A stretch of 64,000 nucleotides of DNA, from the NCBI GenBank assembly GCA_033439255.1, contig CM065888.1, forward strand, positions 868,001 through 932,000. Direction: 5' to 3'. Made by a program: the position numbers and the translations under genes. The stretch is from Hericium rajendrae (Eukaryota > Basidiomycota > Agaricomycetes > Russulales > Hericiaceae). The notes beneath the pieces are model-generated. The model was not told the DNA's origin. It saw only the letters and a program-made list of their open reading frames with translations, and ran no database searches. Below, piece after piece: positions 10,933 to 23,169 of this stretch; position 1 is the stretch's first letter, and each line of letters starts with the position of its first letter.

Positions 10933-12833
10933 GCGACATTCGAATGCATTGAGAGGGAGAGTATAGAAAGAATGGCCAGAATGGCCACAGACTAGTACTG
11001 CACGCTTAGACTAGAATTTCAAACATATACAAATCACAGTTGGCTGAGCTCTCGTGTCTGTTGCCCTCTTGGTCGTACATTGGTGTTGATGACAATCCAG
11101 AAACCCAGAGATAAAAGATGACTGTGAAGAATAGTCGTCAGCAAACGTGAAAAAGAAAGAGCGCGAGATGGATATCAGAAAAGCATGAATGGTATTTAAG
11201 GATATCTCGTCAATGGGCACACAAGCGAAGGAACTTCGCATGTACACGTTCAGACTCGTCATCTATATGGACTCATCGTGAAATTGAATAATGGAAGTAT
11301 GACTTACCTCCGACGGTATACCGATAGACGACCTGGGAAACAAGACTGAAGATGCTCTCGCACTCGCAGTCGATGGAGAGTCGGGAAAAAAATCTGACGC
11401 TCGAGAAATTTACCTTCCGGCATTGGCCGTATCGGAATTCCAAAAACTTGCCAGTTGCTGTTGATGAAACCAGAAAGAGGGCGGCGTTCCTTGGCGGGTC
11501 GGAAAGAAGGAACGAAAGTACAGTAGTCGGCAATTGCCGGTGACTGGAAGAAACTTCGCCTACTCCGCGTCACCGAATCGACGTGGAATATCTCTTGAAC
11601 GCTTTCGTATACCTTGTCTTTCATACCCGTCCAACGCACCATGTCGAACAATAACATGTGCCACTTCACACCATGGAAAGGTAAAATGGACAAATTGGTT
11701 CAAAAATTGCCTATCTGCATCCGCCCCCTGCGGCTCGAGACGGTTCGTTCCTATTCAGCCACTACGGCACACATGCCTCGAGTCCATGGGCGACCTGCTG
11801 CCCTGTAAGTCCACAATCATGAGCGCGAAGGAAATTGTGGCTGTTATATAGCTCATACTGCAGATACCATTGGTGGGAATAAAGGTCAGAGTGTGACCCC
11901 TCCGCACTCTTCGCACTCTTCGCACGCTCGTCGTGGAGAGCCCGTGCTAGAGGCCAAAGCGCGATACAACAAAGGTCCATGCATCGGCTTGAGCAGGTAC
12001 GCTTTCGTGGCAAGCAGTCTACACTGACCTGGGTGTTTCCGCCGTCAATGCGTGCGGTCCAAAGCGGCACGTCATAGCGAGCATCGAGATCTTCCTACAC
12101 CCAGTACAAGACGCGCATTTACATTCCATTATATCCTGTATATGGTATGCCACACGTGCAAAATGCATTGAGCTGCTGGCAATGACCAATCTCTGGTTGG
12201 TTTTTTATGCCACATCAACTATGTTGTATGCCACTGAGTTACTCCCTCTAGACCTAGATCGATGCGGTCCTTGATTGCTCTGAAACAGCTCTAAGGATAA
12301 GCGGTACCTTAACACGCCAAATGTTATTGTACGTTATTTCTGTCTTGCTTTTAAATCGCACAATGAACTAGAATTGCCGCCAGTGTGACTTTCCCGGCTG
12401 CAGTGTTGAAATAAGTCCACCCCCTCGTGCCAGGTACGCTTTCATTCCGTTCCCGGGTAGCAACAGTGCTGAATGAAAACGTTGCAGGCTCAATGACACA
12501 AAGGAATTTTAGCATCTCTGCGCAATGCCACCTCTATTGTCCGTTGCTCTAGCGACGACTGGTTATTGCAGGCTGCATGATAATGGACACGTGTTGGTAT
12601 AAGTGGACTTCATTGTCTCTCTGTTTATACAAATTGTCTTCAACGCTCTAGCCAAGGTCGCTTTTCGAACATATAAGACGAGGTCGCCCTTGCCCTTCCC
12701 TCCTCATCTTCCCCGCTGACCCACCCCGGATATCAGATTCATAGTCGAGCTCCACGACACGTCTCTCTGCCGTCGTCTACAGTCTTGTCTCGTCCGATTT
12801 GTTTTGAATTGTCTGTTGTCTCTTACCCGCATC
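10933..12833. other. 1.9-kb intergenic stretch, possible degenerate minus-strand gene
   Basis: No convincing gene. On the minus strand between about 12,105 and 11,280 there are several short open pieces with splice-like ends. One is DLDARYDVPLWTARIDGG near 12,050-12,105, ending in CAG|gtcagt. Another is WHMLLFDMVRWTGM near 11,650. I could not chain them in phase or place them in a family, so they are left unassigned. The right-hand 700 bp should hold the promoter of the zinc-finger gene. Confidence 0.35.
12671..12678 (+). promoter_or_regulatory. TATA-like element upstream of the zinc-finger gene
   Basis: ATATAAGA lies about 160 bp before the ATG at 12834, followed by a pyrimidine-rich stretch. 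Its position suits a core promoter with a leader of about 130 nt. It was found by eye only. Confidence 0.4.
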
Positions 12834-14498
12834 ATGGCCTACAACTCCCGATACCGTTATGGTTCGCCTTCTCGCGACGCTATGCACGCCGACCCGCGCG
12901 CTGGTGCACCTTCCCAAGGTGGCATCCACATTAATGTCACCTATCCTCAACATCATACAGGTCCGATGTACCAATACGATCCGTGAGCATCATTTCCGCC
13001 TTGATTTATCATTCATCACTCACTGCGCTGTCCTTCAGCGCCGCGCATGGACCAAGCGGACCCCATGCCGGTTACGACCCCGCTGTCCCGCGTGGTTATC
13101 AGCTCCCGAGCTTTGACAGCCGTGCCGCTATGTCTGCTGATGCGAGCGCTCCACGTCGGTACCCAACGCACGCCCCAGAGCCTCTGAGAGGCCACACGGT
13201 CGATGCCGAGCACAATGGATACGTGGCGGCCTACGGCCCGCCGTATATTCCGGGTGCGACGTCACAATTCTCGGACAGCAATATCGACCCTCGGTAAGTG
13301 ACCAACACTCCCCGTTCACTCGCATGTACTAATTCATGATCTATCCTCCCATCCACAGGCTTCGTCGCCCTGATTCGTCCATGCGGTCATCCTACCGCTT
13401 GAGCGAGGTTACGGACGAGGAGTGGAGGAGTTCGAGTCCCGATGACATCGCCGACATGGGCCAGATGGGCGGGTACGGCCGTCTTCCCATGTGAGTGTTT
13501 GTGCCTTCGTCGGGCCTGGTATGATACTGACAAAAAAAAATAGGACGACTGCAACTTCTCGTGCGACGACGGAAAGTACCCTCACGCCCGTCTCAGACAT
13601 GTGAGTGAAGTCGTCTTACCTCATTTTGTGACGTGACTTAGTCTTCAACTTTAGCTCGTCCGCTCCGTGGTCTGAACCAGAGCCTACCGCGCCCACTCCC
13701 ACCCCCGTGCCTGCGATGGCGCCTCCCGCCGTCCCCGAATGCGCGCGCGAGGAAGCAAGCTCGGCTGACGAGGCAGCCCCGACCATCGTCCCCGCCCCCA
13801 AGGGCGCAACCGTTCGGCGCAGATCACGTCGCAAATCCTCTGCGGGCAAGAACCCTTCCTCATCGACTCCTCCCGCCGCCACCACCGCTGGTCCCGAGTC
13901 TGGGCCTTCATCGTCCACTGCGAAGGGGCGCAGAGGCAAGAAGCGGGCCCTAGAGGACGACGCTCCTACATCCGCGGCCCAGCGCCGCAAAGCCGCTGAC
14001 CCTGAGCCCGAGCCTGAGGCTGGTCCCTCTCCTTCTTCTGCCGAGGCTACGACGTCTTGCACCCCTGCCGCCGTGGCATCCCCAGGGGAGATGAAGTGCC
14101 GTTGGGCCGGCTGCGGAGAGCCCGTGCTGGCCGCGGCGCACAACCTCGGGAAGCATCTCAAGGACTGCCACGTGAAGCGTAAGGAGGGTCAGGACATCTA
14201 CCCTTGCATGTGGGACGGATGCAAGGAGGAGATGAAGTTCGGGTCCGTCATTCGGCACGTCACGACGCGCCACCTCACCTTCGGGGCCTCCAGCTGCACG
14301 GTGTGCGGAGCGACCTTGAGCCGGCTGGATTCTGGGGATAGGCATCTTCTGGAGGCGTGCTGCCGATGCAGGGACTGCAAGAAGAAGTTCGCTACACCGG
14401 ACGAGTTGAAAGATCATGGCAAATTGTCCTGCCCGGGTCGTCCGAAAGGTTTATCTCGCAAAGGACGGGGGAAGAAGGCGACGAAGGCGAAGAAGTAG
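12834..14498 (+). CDS. C2H2-type zinc-finger protein, probable transcription regulator
   Basis: Five exons (12834-12982, 13039-13293, 13359-13490, 13544-13600, 13655-14498) add up to 478 codons. The N-terminal 250 residues are Pro/Ser/Tyr-rich and disordered. A basic region (RRRSRRKSSAGK, GRRGKKRALEDD) should act as a nuclear signal. The C-terminal part has three Cys/His units. The first is C-R-W-x-G-C-G-E-P with H-x-L-G-K-H-L-K-D-C-H. The second is CMWDGC with H-V-T-T-R-H. The third is a Cys-rich piece around CTVCGATLSRLDSGDRHLLE and CRCRDCKKKF. It ends in a Lys/Arg-rich tail. This layout occurs in many basidiomycete-specific regulators, but no target is known. The start is the first ATG after a pyrimidine-rich leader. 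Confidence 0.85.
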
Positions 14499-15222
14499 TA
14501 ATTTCTTGTTGTAAACTTGTAATGTGCGGCGAACCGTGATCTTAGTGTTGTAATGTGCGTATAAGTATTTTCTGTTCTATTCTGTTCTGTGTCAGTTTGA
14601 TACTGTCAATGGCTCTTCACTCTTTACTACTTGTGATGTCGGTACTGTACTTAATGAATACACTTGATGCTATACGGACTTTTGACAAGAGCGCGTGGGC
14701 GACATGGGCAATTGACGAAATGTCCGACCTGTGATCGATGAATCGATGCTGGGGCTCGCCGACGGGCGTCGACATCTCGCAGAATCTGCTCGCGCTGTCC
14801 CTATGTGCTTTTCTTATTCTCTCAGTATGGCATTCATGAGCGTTCAGATTGCATTGCTTGGTATCTGCTACGTCGTGCATCTCAGTCTTCTGCGCGGCAG
14901 ACAACCCGGTCGCGACTCGCGTTTGCCTGAATGACATCAGCATGTTTGCGTGATAAGCTCGAACCAACAACGGCGGGGAATTGAACGCATCATGTTAGAC
15001 ACGTCAATCCTGAGGCATGAAGCTTTAAAGATTGAGTCAAGTGAATAATCTGCCTTTGAGTACTACTTAGTCCTTGGAATACTCCGCGCAACGCGAACTT
15101 CTGATGTTTCGTAAACTGTGACGTCAGCACCTTTGCGTGAGCGCGCGCTGGTGTTTGTCGCGGGATTGAATCACCACTTGACGCCGCGCACCGCCAACCA
15201 CCGTCGTCCCCTCCTCATACCA
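14499..15222. other. intergenic, no gene seen
   Basis: About 720 bp between the zinc-finger gene and uba2, both on the plus strand. It should hold the 3' end of the first and the promoter of the second. The frame before the uba2 ATG stays open for 35 codons, but it lacks E1 features and the ATG at 15223 fits the family better. Confidence 0.4.
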
Positions 15223-17847
15223 ATGGCCTCGGAAGCCACTGCTGCCACAAAACACGCTGGATCGCGTACTTCGCATGCGCGCGCAATACTGGGACCTGCA
15301 CTTCATGAACGCTTACCAGAGACCAAAGTTTTGCTGGTCGGCGCGGGCGGAATTGGATGCGAGCTGCGTGCGTATTTTGGCTTTGCTTCTATGGGCCGGA
15401 GCCACTGGCAGACGAACATGGTGCTAGAGCAACATACTGATTCCTGAATGTAGTCAAAAACATCGTTCTTGTGGGCTTTGGTCACATCACGCTCCTCGAC
15501 CTCGATACAATCGATCTGTCCAATTTGAACCGGCAATTTCTGTTCAGGAAAAAGGATGTGAAGCAGAGCAAGGCTCTGGTACGTCTTTGTACTGTCTCTG
15601 CACGTTTTGACGCGTCTTATCTCTGACTTCCATCCAGGTCGCAGCGCGCACAGCGAGCGCTTTCAATCCTAACGTACACATCCATCCTATACACGGCAAC
15701 ATCAAGGACCCACAGTTTGATTTGAGCTGGTTCAAGAATTTTGACATAGTGCTGAATGCACTAGACAATCTAGGTGGCGTCCTACTACCTTCGCCATACG
15801 ACATGGCCCCTCACATCGCAAATGTTCAGATGCCAGACGACACGTCAACAAGATGTGCATGGCTGGCGGAATTCCGCTGGTAGAGTCTGGGACTGCCGGG
15901 TATCTCGGGCAGGTCCAGCCATTGCTCAAGGACCGAACGGAGTGCTTCGACTGTATTCCGAAGCCATCGCCGAAGACATTCCCAGTCTGCACCATCCGAT
16001 CGACGCCCTCTCAGCCAATACATTGTATTGTGTGGGCAAAGAGCTACCTGATGGGGTGAGTACGTGCGTCCTTCTCACCATCACTTTCCCTTTCTTTTGC
16101 CGTCGCTTTCATCACATGTCAAGCGATCCCGCTCTTGCATTCGCTCTTTTCCCCTTTGAAGAGGCACTTATGGTATTAATAGACAACTTTTTGGCGAGGA
16201 CGAAGATGCCACAGGAGAGCTAGATGACGCTGAGAAGCAAGGAGAAAACGGCAAGTTTCCGCATGTCTTATCCGATGCCCAGGGGTTTACTGATGCGCCG
16301 TACCTCCCAACAGCAAAAGAGATAGCGACTTTGCGAAAAGAAGCTCAAGCATTCAGAGCAGTTCGTGCTGCGTTGCGCTCATCCAAAGGTTCAGATGCTG
16401 CGAGGCAGGCATTTCAAAAGGTCTCGCTGACTCGCTGTCGTCGTTCTTGCTGTCGGTCTGATTTACTTCATAGGTCTTTTACAATGATATTCTGAACCTC
16501 CTATCAATGGAAGACATGTGGCGTTACCGCGACAAGCCTACTCCTCTCGACTTCGATGCTATCAAAGAGGATCGCTTCATCTTGCGCGGTGAGCCGGCAA
16601 GCCAGGCCAAGATTCCGATCAACGGCGCGCCGAATGGCACCGCGACTACCTCAAGTGCGAAGGCCGTGAACGGAGACATGGCCAATGGCTCCAGTGCGAA
16701 TGGTCTGAAGGACCAGCGCGAGCTCTCGTTGCGCGACAGCTGGGAGATGTTCGTCAATAGGTATGTCCTGTGCATTGTCTCGTCTGTGCCTTTTGGCTCA
16801 TGAACTCGTGTAGTACAGATCGCTTGGCAGCGCGTTTGAGGACGGGCGAGGAGACGATCAGCTTCGACAAAGACGATGACGATACCCTCGACTTTGTCAC
16901 CGCAGCAGCGAATCTGCGCTCAGCAGCGTACGGCATCCAAGGCAAGAGTCGCTGGGCGATCAAAGGTGCGTCTCTGGCCATGGGTCCCTTTGCTGTTCGC
17001 TGATCACCTGAATGCAGAGATGGCTGGGAACATCATCCCCGCCATCGCAACCACGAACGCCATCATCTCGGGTCTCATCGTCCTGCAGGCCCTACACCTC
17101 CTCCGCAAGTCGTACGACCGCCTGCGCAACGTGCACCTGCAGTTCAAGCCCGCCGTGCCGCTCAGCACCATTACGCTCTCGCCGCCGAATCCCTTGTGTG
17201 GCGTGTGCCGTGACACGTATGCTGAGATCCTGGTCGACCCGGCGCGCGTGACGCTCGGCGACGTCATTGATGGCATTCTTGGCGACGAGGACGAGGATGG
17301 GAGGAGGGACGTGAGTACGTACGAGGAGAAGCGCCTGCTGAGCGACCCCGATTTCGACGATAACCTCGGGCGGACACTCGAGAGCTTGAGCGTGACGCGC
17401 GGCAAGTTCCTCAGCATCGTGGACGAGGACGGAGAGTACGAGACTGTCACGTTGGCGATCGGTGTCTTACCGTCAGTGTCATTGCCTTCGGTCTATACTC
17501 CTGGGTACTCACGCTCTATGTGTCTGGCGAGTAGACCAAATCATCCCATTGACGGCCCGGCGCTCATCCTGCCGTCGCCATTGCCCAAGCCACCCAAGAA
17601 GCCGAAGCGCGCACCCCCTCCTGAGGCGACGCCGCCGCCGCCCTCTGCAATATCACTCAAGCGCGGTGCGCCCGACGAGGACATCATGGAGCAGCCCGCG
17701 CCGAAGCGTGCGCGCACCCTTGACGCTGCGCCCGTGACCCCGGCGCAAGTCTCGCCCAGCAAGAAGCGGCGGCTGGAGGAGGAGGGGCTCCTGCTCCTGG
17801 ACCAGCCGGACGAGAAGATGGAAGAAGACGTGATCCTCATCGACTGA
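15223..17847 (+). CDS. uba2: SUMO-activating enzyme subunit 2 (E1, UBA2)
   Basis: Ten exons: 15223-15367, 15454-15578, 15638-15773, 15830-16055, 16183-16250, 16314-16420, 16474-16760, 16814-16965, 17018-17471, 17535-17847; 670 codons. With AOS1 it activates SUMO using ATP and passes it to UBC9. Visible parts: the nucleotide-binding loop [16 protein letters not shown] (near residue 35), the Asp/Asn/Arg cluster [17 protein letters not shown], zinc-binding Cys pairs CFDC (174/177) and CGVC, the catalytic Cys189 in [10 protein letters not shown], a ubiquitin-fold region after residue 400 and basic nuclear signals near the end ([16 protein letters not shown]). Two introns deserve note. The one at 16251-16313 starts GCAAGT (a GC-AG intron), and it and the intron at 17472-17534 are each 63 nt with no in-frame stop, so retention would only add 21 residues. 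Confidence 0.95.
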
Positions 17848-18356
17848 GCGTCCTCGTGTCTGTGATTTATTCGCTTTCGTCTGTTTTCTTGGTGCATGCG
17901 TGCGGCGCATGGTACTTATTGTAGAGCCTAAAGCTTAATTACTTATGCGACTAGCATACGATGTGAATACAGCTGTTTGTGTGTTTCACCGTCTGGGATA
18001 CCAGATTCCCGGGACCCTATTGGTGAGTGGTTAAAAATCGCTACTGGTCGGGGCTTCGAGGTGCGTCCGTTGGTCCTCACATTTCTGATGTGCTGATTTT
18101 GCATATAGGTCCGACCCCCTTCCTGCAAGGCGCATCTGAACCTTTGAACGCGCGTTCAATTACGATTACAACCGATGGTGTTGAAGCAACCGCTCGATTT
18201 GGCGTTTGCTTCAGTATGAGGCCGTTAAGAACAAAGCATACGAGCAGAGGAGACCGATGGCCTGCATCTCAACCCGTCATGTAAAAATTCGGCCAGATCC
18301 ATGAAATCATCAGGCCTCCCCCGAGTCTGTACCCCCAGGCATCCCTACCTTCCCGT
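17848..18356. other. intergenic, no gene seen
   Basis: About 510 bp between uba2 and the GH71 gene, both on the plus strand. No coding-like frame and no clear repeat. The promoter of the GH71 gene should lie here. Confidence 0.4.
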
Positions 18357-20145
18357 ATGATGATGCCGGTTCTTCGCACATCTAGGCAGGCCCTTCTTGT
18401 GCTCAGCACTGCTGGCCTTTTTCTGTACGCTGGCCATGCGTCCGCCTATCCATCCCCACTGGGCGCGCCGTCCACGCCCTTACCTGACTTGAAGAACGCG
18501 AGCATGCTGGAAGTGCAAGCCAGCGGGGACAAGCTGGTCGTCGCGCATTTCGTCGTGGGTAACACGCACGACTACGCAGTCGACGACTGGAAGCGCGGTG
18601 AGTACCGAGGCGCCGTTGCACTGCGAGGCCCTCCATACTGACGGCGGCGGGATTTCAGACATCGCGCTAGCTGCGAGCAAAGGCCTCGACGGGTTCGCGC
18701 TCAACTTCGGCAAGGACGACTGGCAGCCCGCGAAGCTGGACGACGCGTACGCCGCCGCGCAGGCCGTGTCCCAGTCCGGCTCCGCGACCTTCGGTCTCTT
18801 CCTCTCGCCGGACCTGTCGTCGCTCCCCTGCGCGACGATGGACGATGCCGCGGCGCTCCGCAAGGTGGTGGAGCACTTCGGCGCGCACGCGAACCAGCTG
18901 CGCATCGGCGGGTCCGCGGTGCTGAGCTCGTTCGGCGGGGAGGGCTGTGCGTTTGGTGCGGCGGGGTGGAAGGCTGTCAGCGACGGGACGAGGTTCGTGC
19001 CTGGGTTCTTTGGGGACGTGCATACCTGGGTGGATTGGGATGGAATCGGTGGTGGATTTAACGTGCGTTTGCTTGCTATGAGATGGCGGATAGTTGCTGA
19101 CCTCAGCCGCTTCAGTGGAACGCGGCATGGCCTGCGAATAATACAGATATTACGTGGGATTCGGATGACACTTGGATACAGGCGTTGGACACTGCAGGCG
19201 GGTCGAAAACGTATATGGCGCCTGTGTCGCCTTGGTTCTTTACCGTAAGTCCCTTGGTGCTCCTCTGCGCATCTCTTGTCTAACGTTGCAACTATAGCAT
19301 TTCGGAAAGGACACCTTTAATAAAAACTTCCTCTATCGCGGTGACGACTGGTTGCTCTCCACACGGTGGGAGATGCTCATGTCGCACCGCGATAAGCTCG
19401 ACATTGTTCAGGTTGTATCCTGGAACGACTTTGGGGAGTCTCACTACGTCGGCCCTGTCGAGGGTGCGTTGCCGCAAGGATCTGACGCCTGGGTGGAGGG
19501 GTACCAGCATTTAGGTGCGTTCTGGATCGAATTTTGTGTTGGTCTCTGGTGGCTGATCTCTCATTGCAGGTTGGTTAGAAATGATGCAATACTATATTCA
19601 AGCGTTTAAAACGGGATCATATCCCGATATAAAGAAAGATCAGGCATTTTTGTGGGCGAGGCTGTTCCCTAGAGATGCTGGAGCTCCTACCGATGAAACC
19701 GGGAAGCCCGATCATTGGGACTGGGTATGTATCTTTCCAATATCCTATTCTGGCGCATAGTCTTATGGCATTTAAATCTATACAGACTGACGACTACCTC
19801 TGGTCCGAGGTTCACTTGACCGAAGCTGCAACTGTCACGCTCTTCTGCTCGCCCTCCGATCCCACGATCGTGATGAACAGCACAAACACACAGGACCTGC
19901 CGAAAGGCATGTCGCGGATGAAACTCGCTCTGGTGGATCCTCAGCACAATACGAAGGCAAATTCTAGTGGACAAGCCGGGGACGGGAAGTGCGCGCTGGG
20001 CGCGGAGGTGTGGCGCGGGGGCGGCCGCGTGCTGAGCGTCCAGCCAGGCGACATGCGCTTTGGAGTTGGGAACGGTCGCGGAGGAGGCGGAAATGGGACG
20101 GTGGATAGATATAATTTCAACGCTTTCGTAGCAAGTTCAGGATAG
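18357..20145 (+). CDS. secreted GH71 alpha-1,3-glucanase (mutanase)
   Basis: Six exons (18357-18597, 18659-19062, 19116-19244, 19298-19514, 19570-19724, 19786-20145) give 501 codons. An N-terminal signal peptide of about 30 residues (LLVLSTAGLFLYAGHASA) is followed by the GH71 barrel. Landmarks are KLVVAHFVVGNTHDYAVDDW, DIALAASKGLDGFALNFG, FVPGFFGDVHTWVDWDG, MAPVSPWFFTHFGKD, VSWNDFGESHYVGP and WVEGYQHLGWLEMM. The WNDFGES motif with its acidic residues is typical of the active-site region. The C-terminal 120 residues form a beta-rich part with a glycine-rich loop. The enzyme should cleave alpha-1,3-glucan in fungal cell walls outside the cell, either for wall turnover or for attack on other fungi. 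Three ATGs in a row open the frame; the first is given. Confidence 0.93.
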
Positions 20146-20461
20146 ATTGTGGTCGTTCCTTGCGTCAAGAGCAGATACGTTGGCTGCTTTATTTTGACTT
20201 TTATGGGCTATGGGATGCCGGTTACGATACAAACAAGGCCTAAAGGGAAAACTTATGAGCACATCGGAATGAAGAGGTTGCAGACGTGTAGCATTTGAAC
20301 GATCGCGGATACAATAATACTTCACTAGACTATGTGCATTGTCGAAGCGACGACGAAGCCGAGAAGCAGAAACAATTACAAGTCTACTAGGTACGAAAAG
20401 GGGCATAGGGCATATAAGCATAGAAAGCATAGATCATAATTTGCGAGCTCCCAGATCGCAG
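20146..20461. other. short convergent intergenic gap
   Basis: A 316-bp gap between two genes that end facing each other. Nothing but their 3' ends is expected, and nothing else is seen. Confidence 0.4.
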
Positions 20462-22152
20462 TCAGAAGAAGAACGAATCCGGTGTGAAGGACTGGTACTC
20501 GGGGCTCGGAGGGCAGGGGCTTGGAGTACGGTCATTCCCCATAGCGGCGAACATCTCGGGGTTGAGGTCCTTCTCGAGGCCAGTCTCGCGGATGGAAAAA
20601 GCGGCCGGCGACATACCGCCTAGACTGTCCTCGTCCATGCTCCGATACGAGCCAATGGCGGAGGCGTCCTCGCGAATCGGAAAAGGCGATGGCGACTTGA
20701 ACGATGCGTCGGACATTCCTGAGAAAAGTCCATAAGCGACTTCTTCAGTGCTCGTCGGAGAGGTCCCACGTGAGCTCAAGTCGTTGATGCTCGATTCGAA
20801 GTCAGTTGAAGTATCGCCGCTCGAGCCTACAGAGAACGACGACGAGCCGGAGCTGGACTCCTCGGTTCTCGCAGGCGGCGTGACCGGCCCCGAACAGGTG
20901 GACATTGGAATTTCCCCCATCCAGTTACTGACTTTTTGATCGAACGGAATACGGGAGGGCCCTGGAACTGGATCGCAGGGAGGCGAGAAGAAACGTTGAG
21001 GATTCATGAGCATCGAATCGTCAAAACAATTGTCCCAGGCCTGGTGATTGTTGTCCCTCATAGGGGGGACATACTCCTGCTGGAAGGAAGAGGAAGACAT
21101 TGCAACGGAGGGAACAGATCCGTTGTGCGAGGGTGTCGAGACAGCCATGTCGCTCTGGTCCACTGAAGGGGAAACGCTTCCAGAAGTCCACATAGCCGCA
21201 TCAGAGAACGGGGAGTTTGAACGATGCCCAAGAACAGGCTGAGCCTTCATGTTTTCCTGATATTGGCCACCAGGAGCGAGTTGCTGAGCGCCTCCAGTTT
21301 GTTCGACACTCGCACGGGTATATTCCCGAAGAGACTGGTTGACAAAAGCGTCGCTGAACAGCTCCGGGGGGAATTCGCCCTGATACAAAGGTTGTTCGGC
21401 CGGAAGGAGCGGGGCACCAGCGCCATTGAAGTTGGTCGGGTTCTGAGCCTGAGGATAAAGCTCAAAGTTCTGAGGTGCCGCCATAGGAGCCTGGAAGGCC
21501 TGCTGATCAACAAGAGGGTTGTGGAGATACGCCGGGTTGACGGCAGGCATCTGGAAGTTCTGAGGCTGAGCAGCAGCAGCACCGTATGCGGCGCCCAGAC
21601 CTTGGCCACCCGCATTCTGGAGAAAGTCCGCGTTGAAATTATTCTGCCAAGGCAGAGGCGGAGCGAGATCTTGCTGCGCGGGCGGAAGCATGCCAAAGTC
21701 CGCCGGCGCATCCGCCTCGGCGGGCTGGGGCGCGCGCTGCCGCGCAAACCACTCCAGCTCCTCGCGCATGGCCGCCGCGCCGTCCGCCCGCACCCGGCGG
21801 CGCGCGCCCGGGCTCACGCTCTGCACGAACTGCGCGTACAGCCCGGGCGTGAGGTCCGGAACAACCAGCTTCCAGGCGGCGTAGGTGTCCGGCGTGAGGC
21901 TTTGCGCGTCGCCAGTAGCGATGGAGCCGGAGAACTCGAGGGACAGCTTGACGTTGTGTTTGCCGGGCTGGGTCTTGTTCAGGCTGAGAAGGCCCTGGTT
22001 GAGGTTGAGTGGGAAGTCGTGGGCCGATTGGGCCCTGTGCGCGTAAGGGAACTTCTTGGCCTGTCATAACGATGCGTTAGATGGGACGGTCCATGAGGGA
22101 TGGTGATAATGCTTACGGCTTGGTTCTTCCTCTGAGACTTTGAGCGACCCAT
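20462..22152 (-). CDS. uncharacterised Gln/Pro/Ser-rich protein, possible regulator
   Basis: Two exons (22117-22152 and 20462-22060) give 544 codons. The tiny first exon encodes MGRSKSQRKNQA. Residues 13-110 look folded and conserved: KKFPYAHRAQSAHDFPLN, LSLEFSGSIATGD, LTPDTYAAWKLVVPDLTPG, QSVSPGARRRVRADGA. The rest is disordered, with Gln/Asn/Ala/Pro-rich stretches and then acidic Ser-rich stretches, as in transcription activators. I do not recognise the family. The GTG that could be taken as a start at 21826 lies inside this frame; the upstream ATG with its spliced first exon joins cleanly and is preferred. A regulatory role is inference from composition only. Confidence 0.7.
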
Positions 22153-23169
22153 TGTTACAATGAACGATGAGGAAGTGTTTGAGGAGAAGGTGGGTGATGG
22201 TGATAGATGTGTAGAATAACTCTGAGGGATCTCGTTTGATGAGGACTGCTGAACGACGAACGACCGCCCTTATATGCCATTCTGATCCATCGTACGCTTT
22301 GAATACGGTAACGCAAAGTCAAAGTGACCGTCCCCCATGACATAATCCCGGAAGAAGTCAGCCTAGCAACAATAGACGCAATGCGGCGACAGCATGGGGC
22401 GCCGCACGATATTGGCCTTGCAAAACGTACTTCATTGTGGCTACAAAGCACAAGCTAGGCACATTAGTGCGATGAGGCTGTGATGGAAGGCTTACGGAAA
22501 ACAAGGATGCCCAGATGAAGTAGTGAGATGGTGGCATCAGAGGTCAAAGCACCATGATCAAAGCGCGAGGGTCGCGACACGTGGTGACACGTACCTTCCT
22601 AGAAGGCAATACCGCCGGCATCTGCGCAATGGTAGCTAGAGCTTTAGCCTGATGACAATGTGTAATACTTTGTGCCAGATCCGCATTCCACGAAGCAGCG
22701 AAGTATCGATGCGCACATATGATCGTCGGATTGAACCAAAAATGACCGTAAGGGACAGGAAACTCTTGTTCATTGTTCTGCTGCAGGCGAGACATTACGC
22801 CGCAAGTGCGATGGAATGCGACAAGTCAAAGCGAGTGATGGTCAAAGCATTCGAGAACGACTAATGCACGTAAACAGGACGTCAACGCTACAGCGCACGA
22901 AACCACGAGGCAACTCACCCGCGTCTCCAGCGGCCCTCCAAGTGCACAATTAGCACAAACTAATGCCTACCTAGCAATCAAAGCGCAAAACCGAAGAGAA
23001 GCAGAACAACTAACGTCATCCGCACGCCATCACAATGGAAGCATAAAGATACAAAACCCAAAGAACGCCCCAGTTGATTCGAGAAGCACTGCTAATACAA
23101 CCTACGCACAACCGTCTTCCAGTCCACATACTTACATCCCATCACGACGGTCCACGCGAACGAGGCAAA
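22153..23169. other. 1-kb intergenic region at the edge of the duplicated zone
   Basis: Contains the promoter of the preceding minus-strand gene and the 3' flank of the first VHS gene. No gene is seen. The right end lies a few bases from the breakpoint of the segmental duplication. Confidence 0.4.

Noticed and set aside
21224-22069. Plus-strand frame of 281 codons opposite the Gln/Pro-rich gene.
   Set aside because: Antisense shadow; the minus-strand model with its spliced first exon joins exactly and has conserved-looking blocks.
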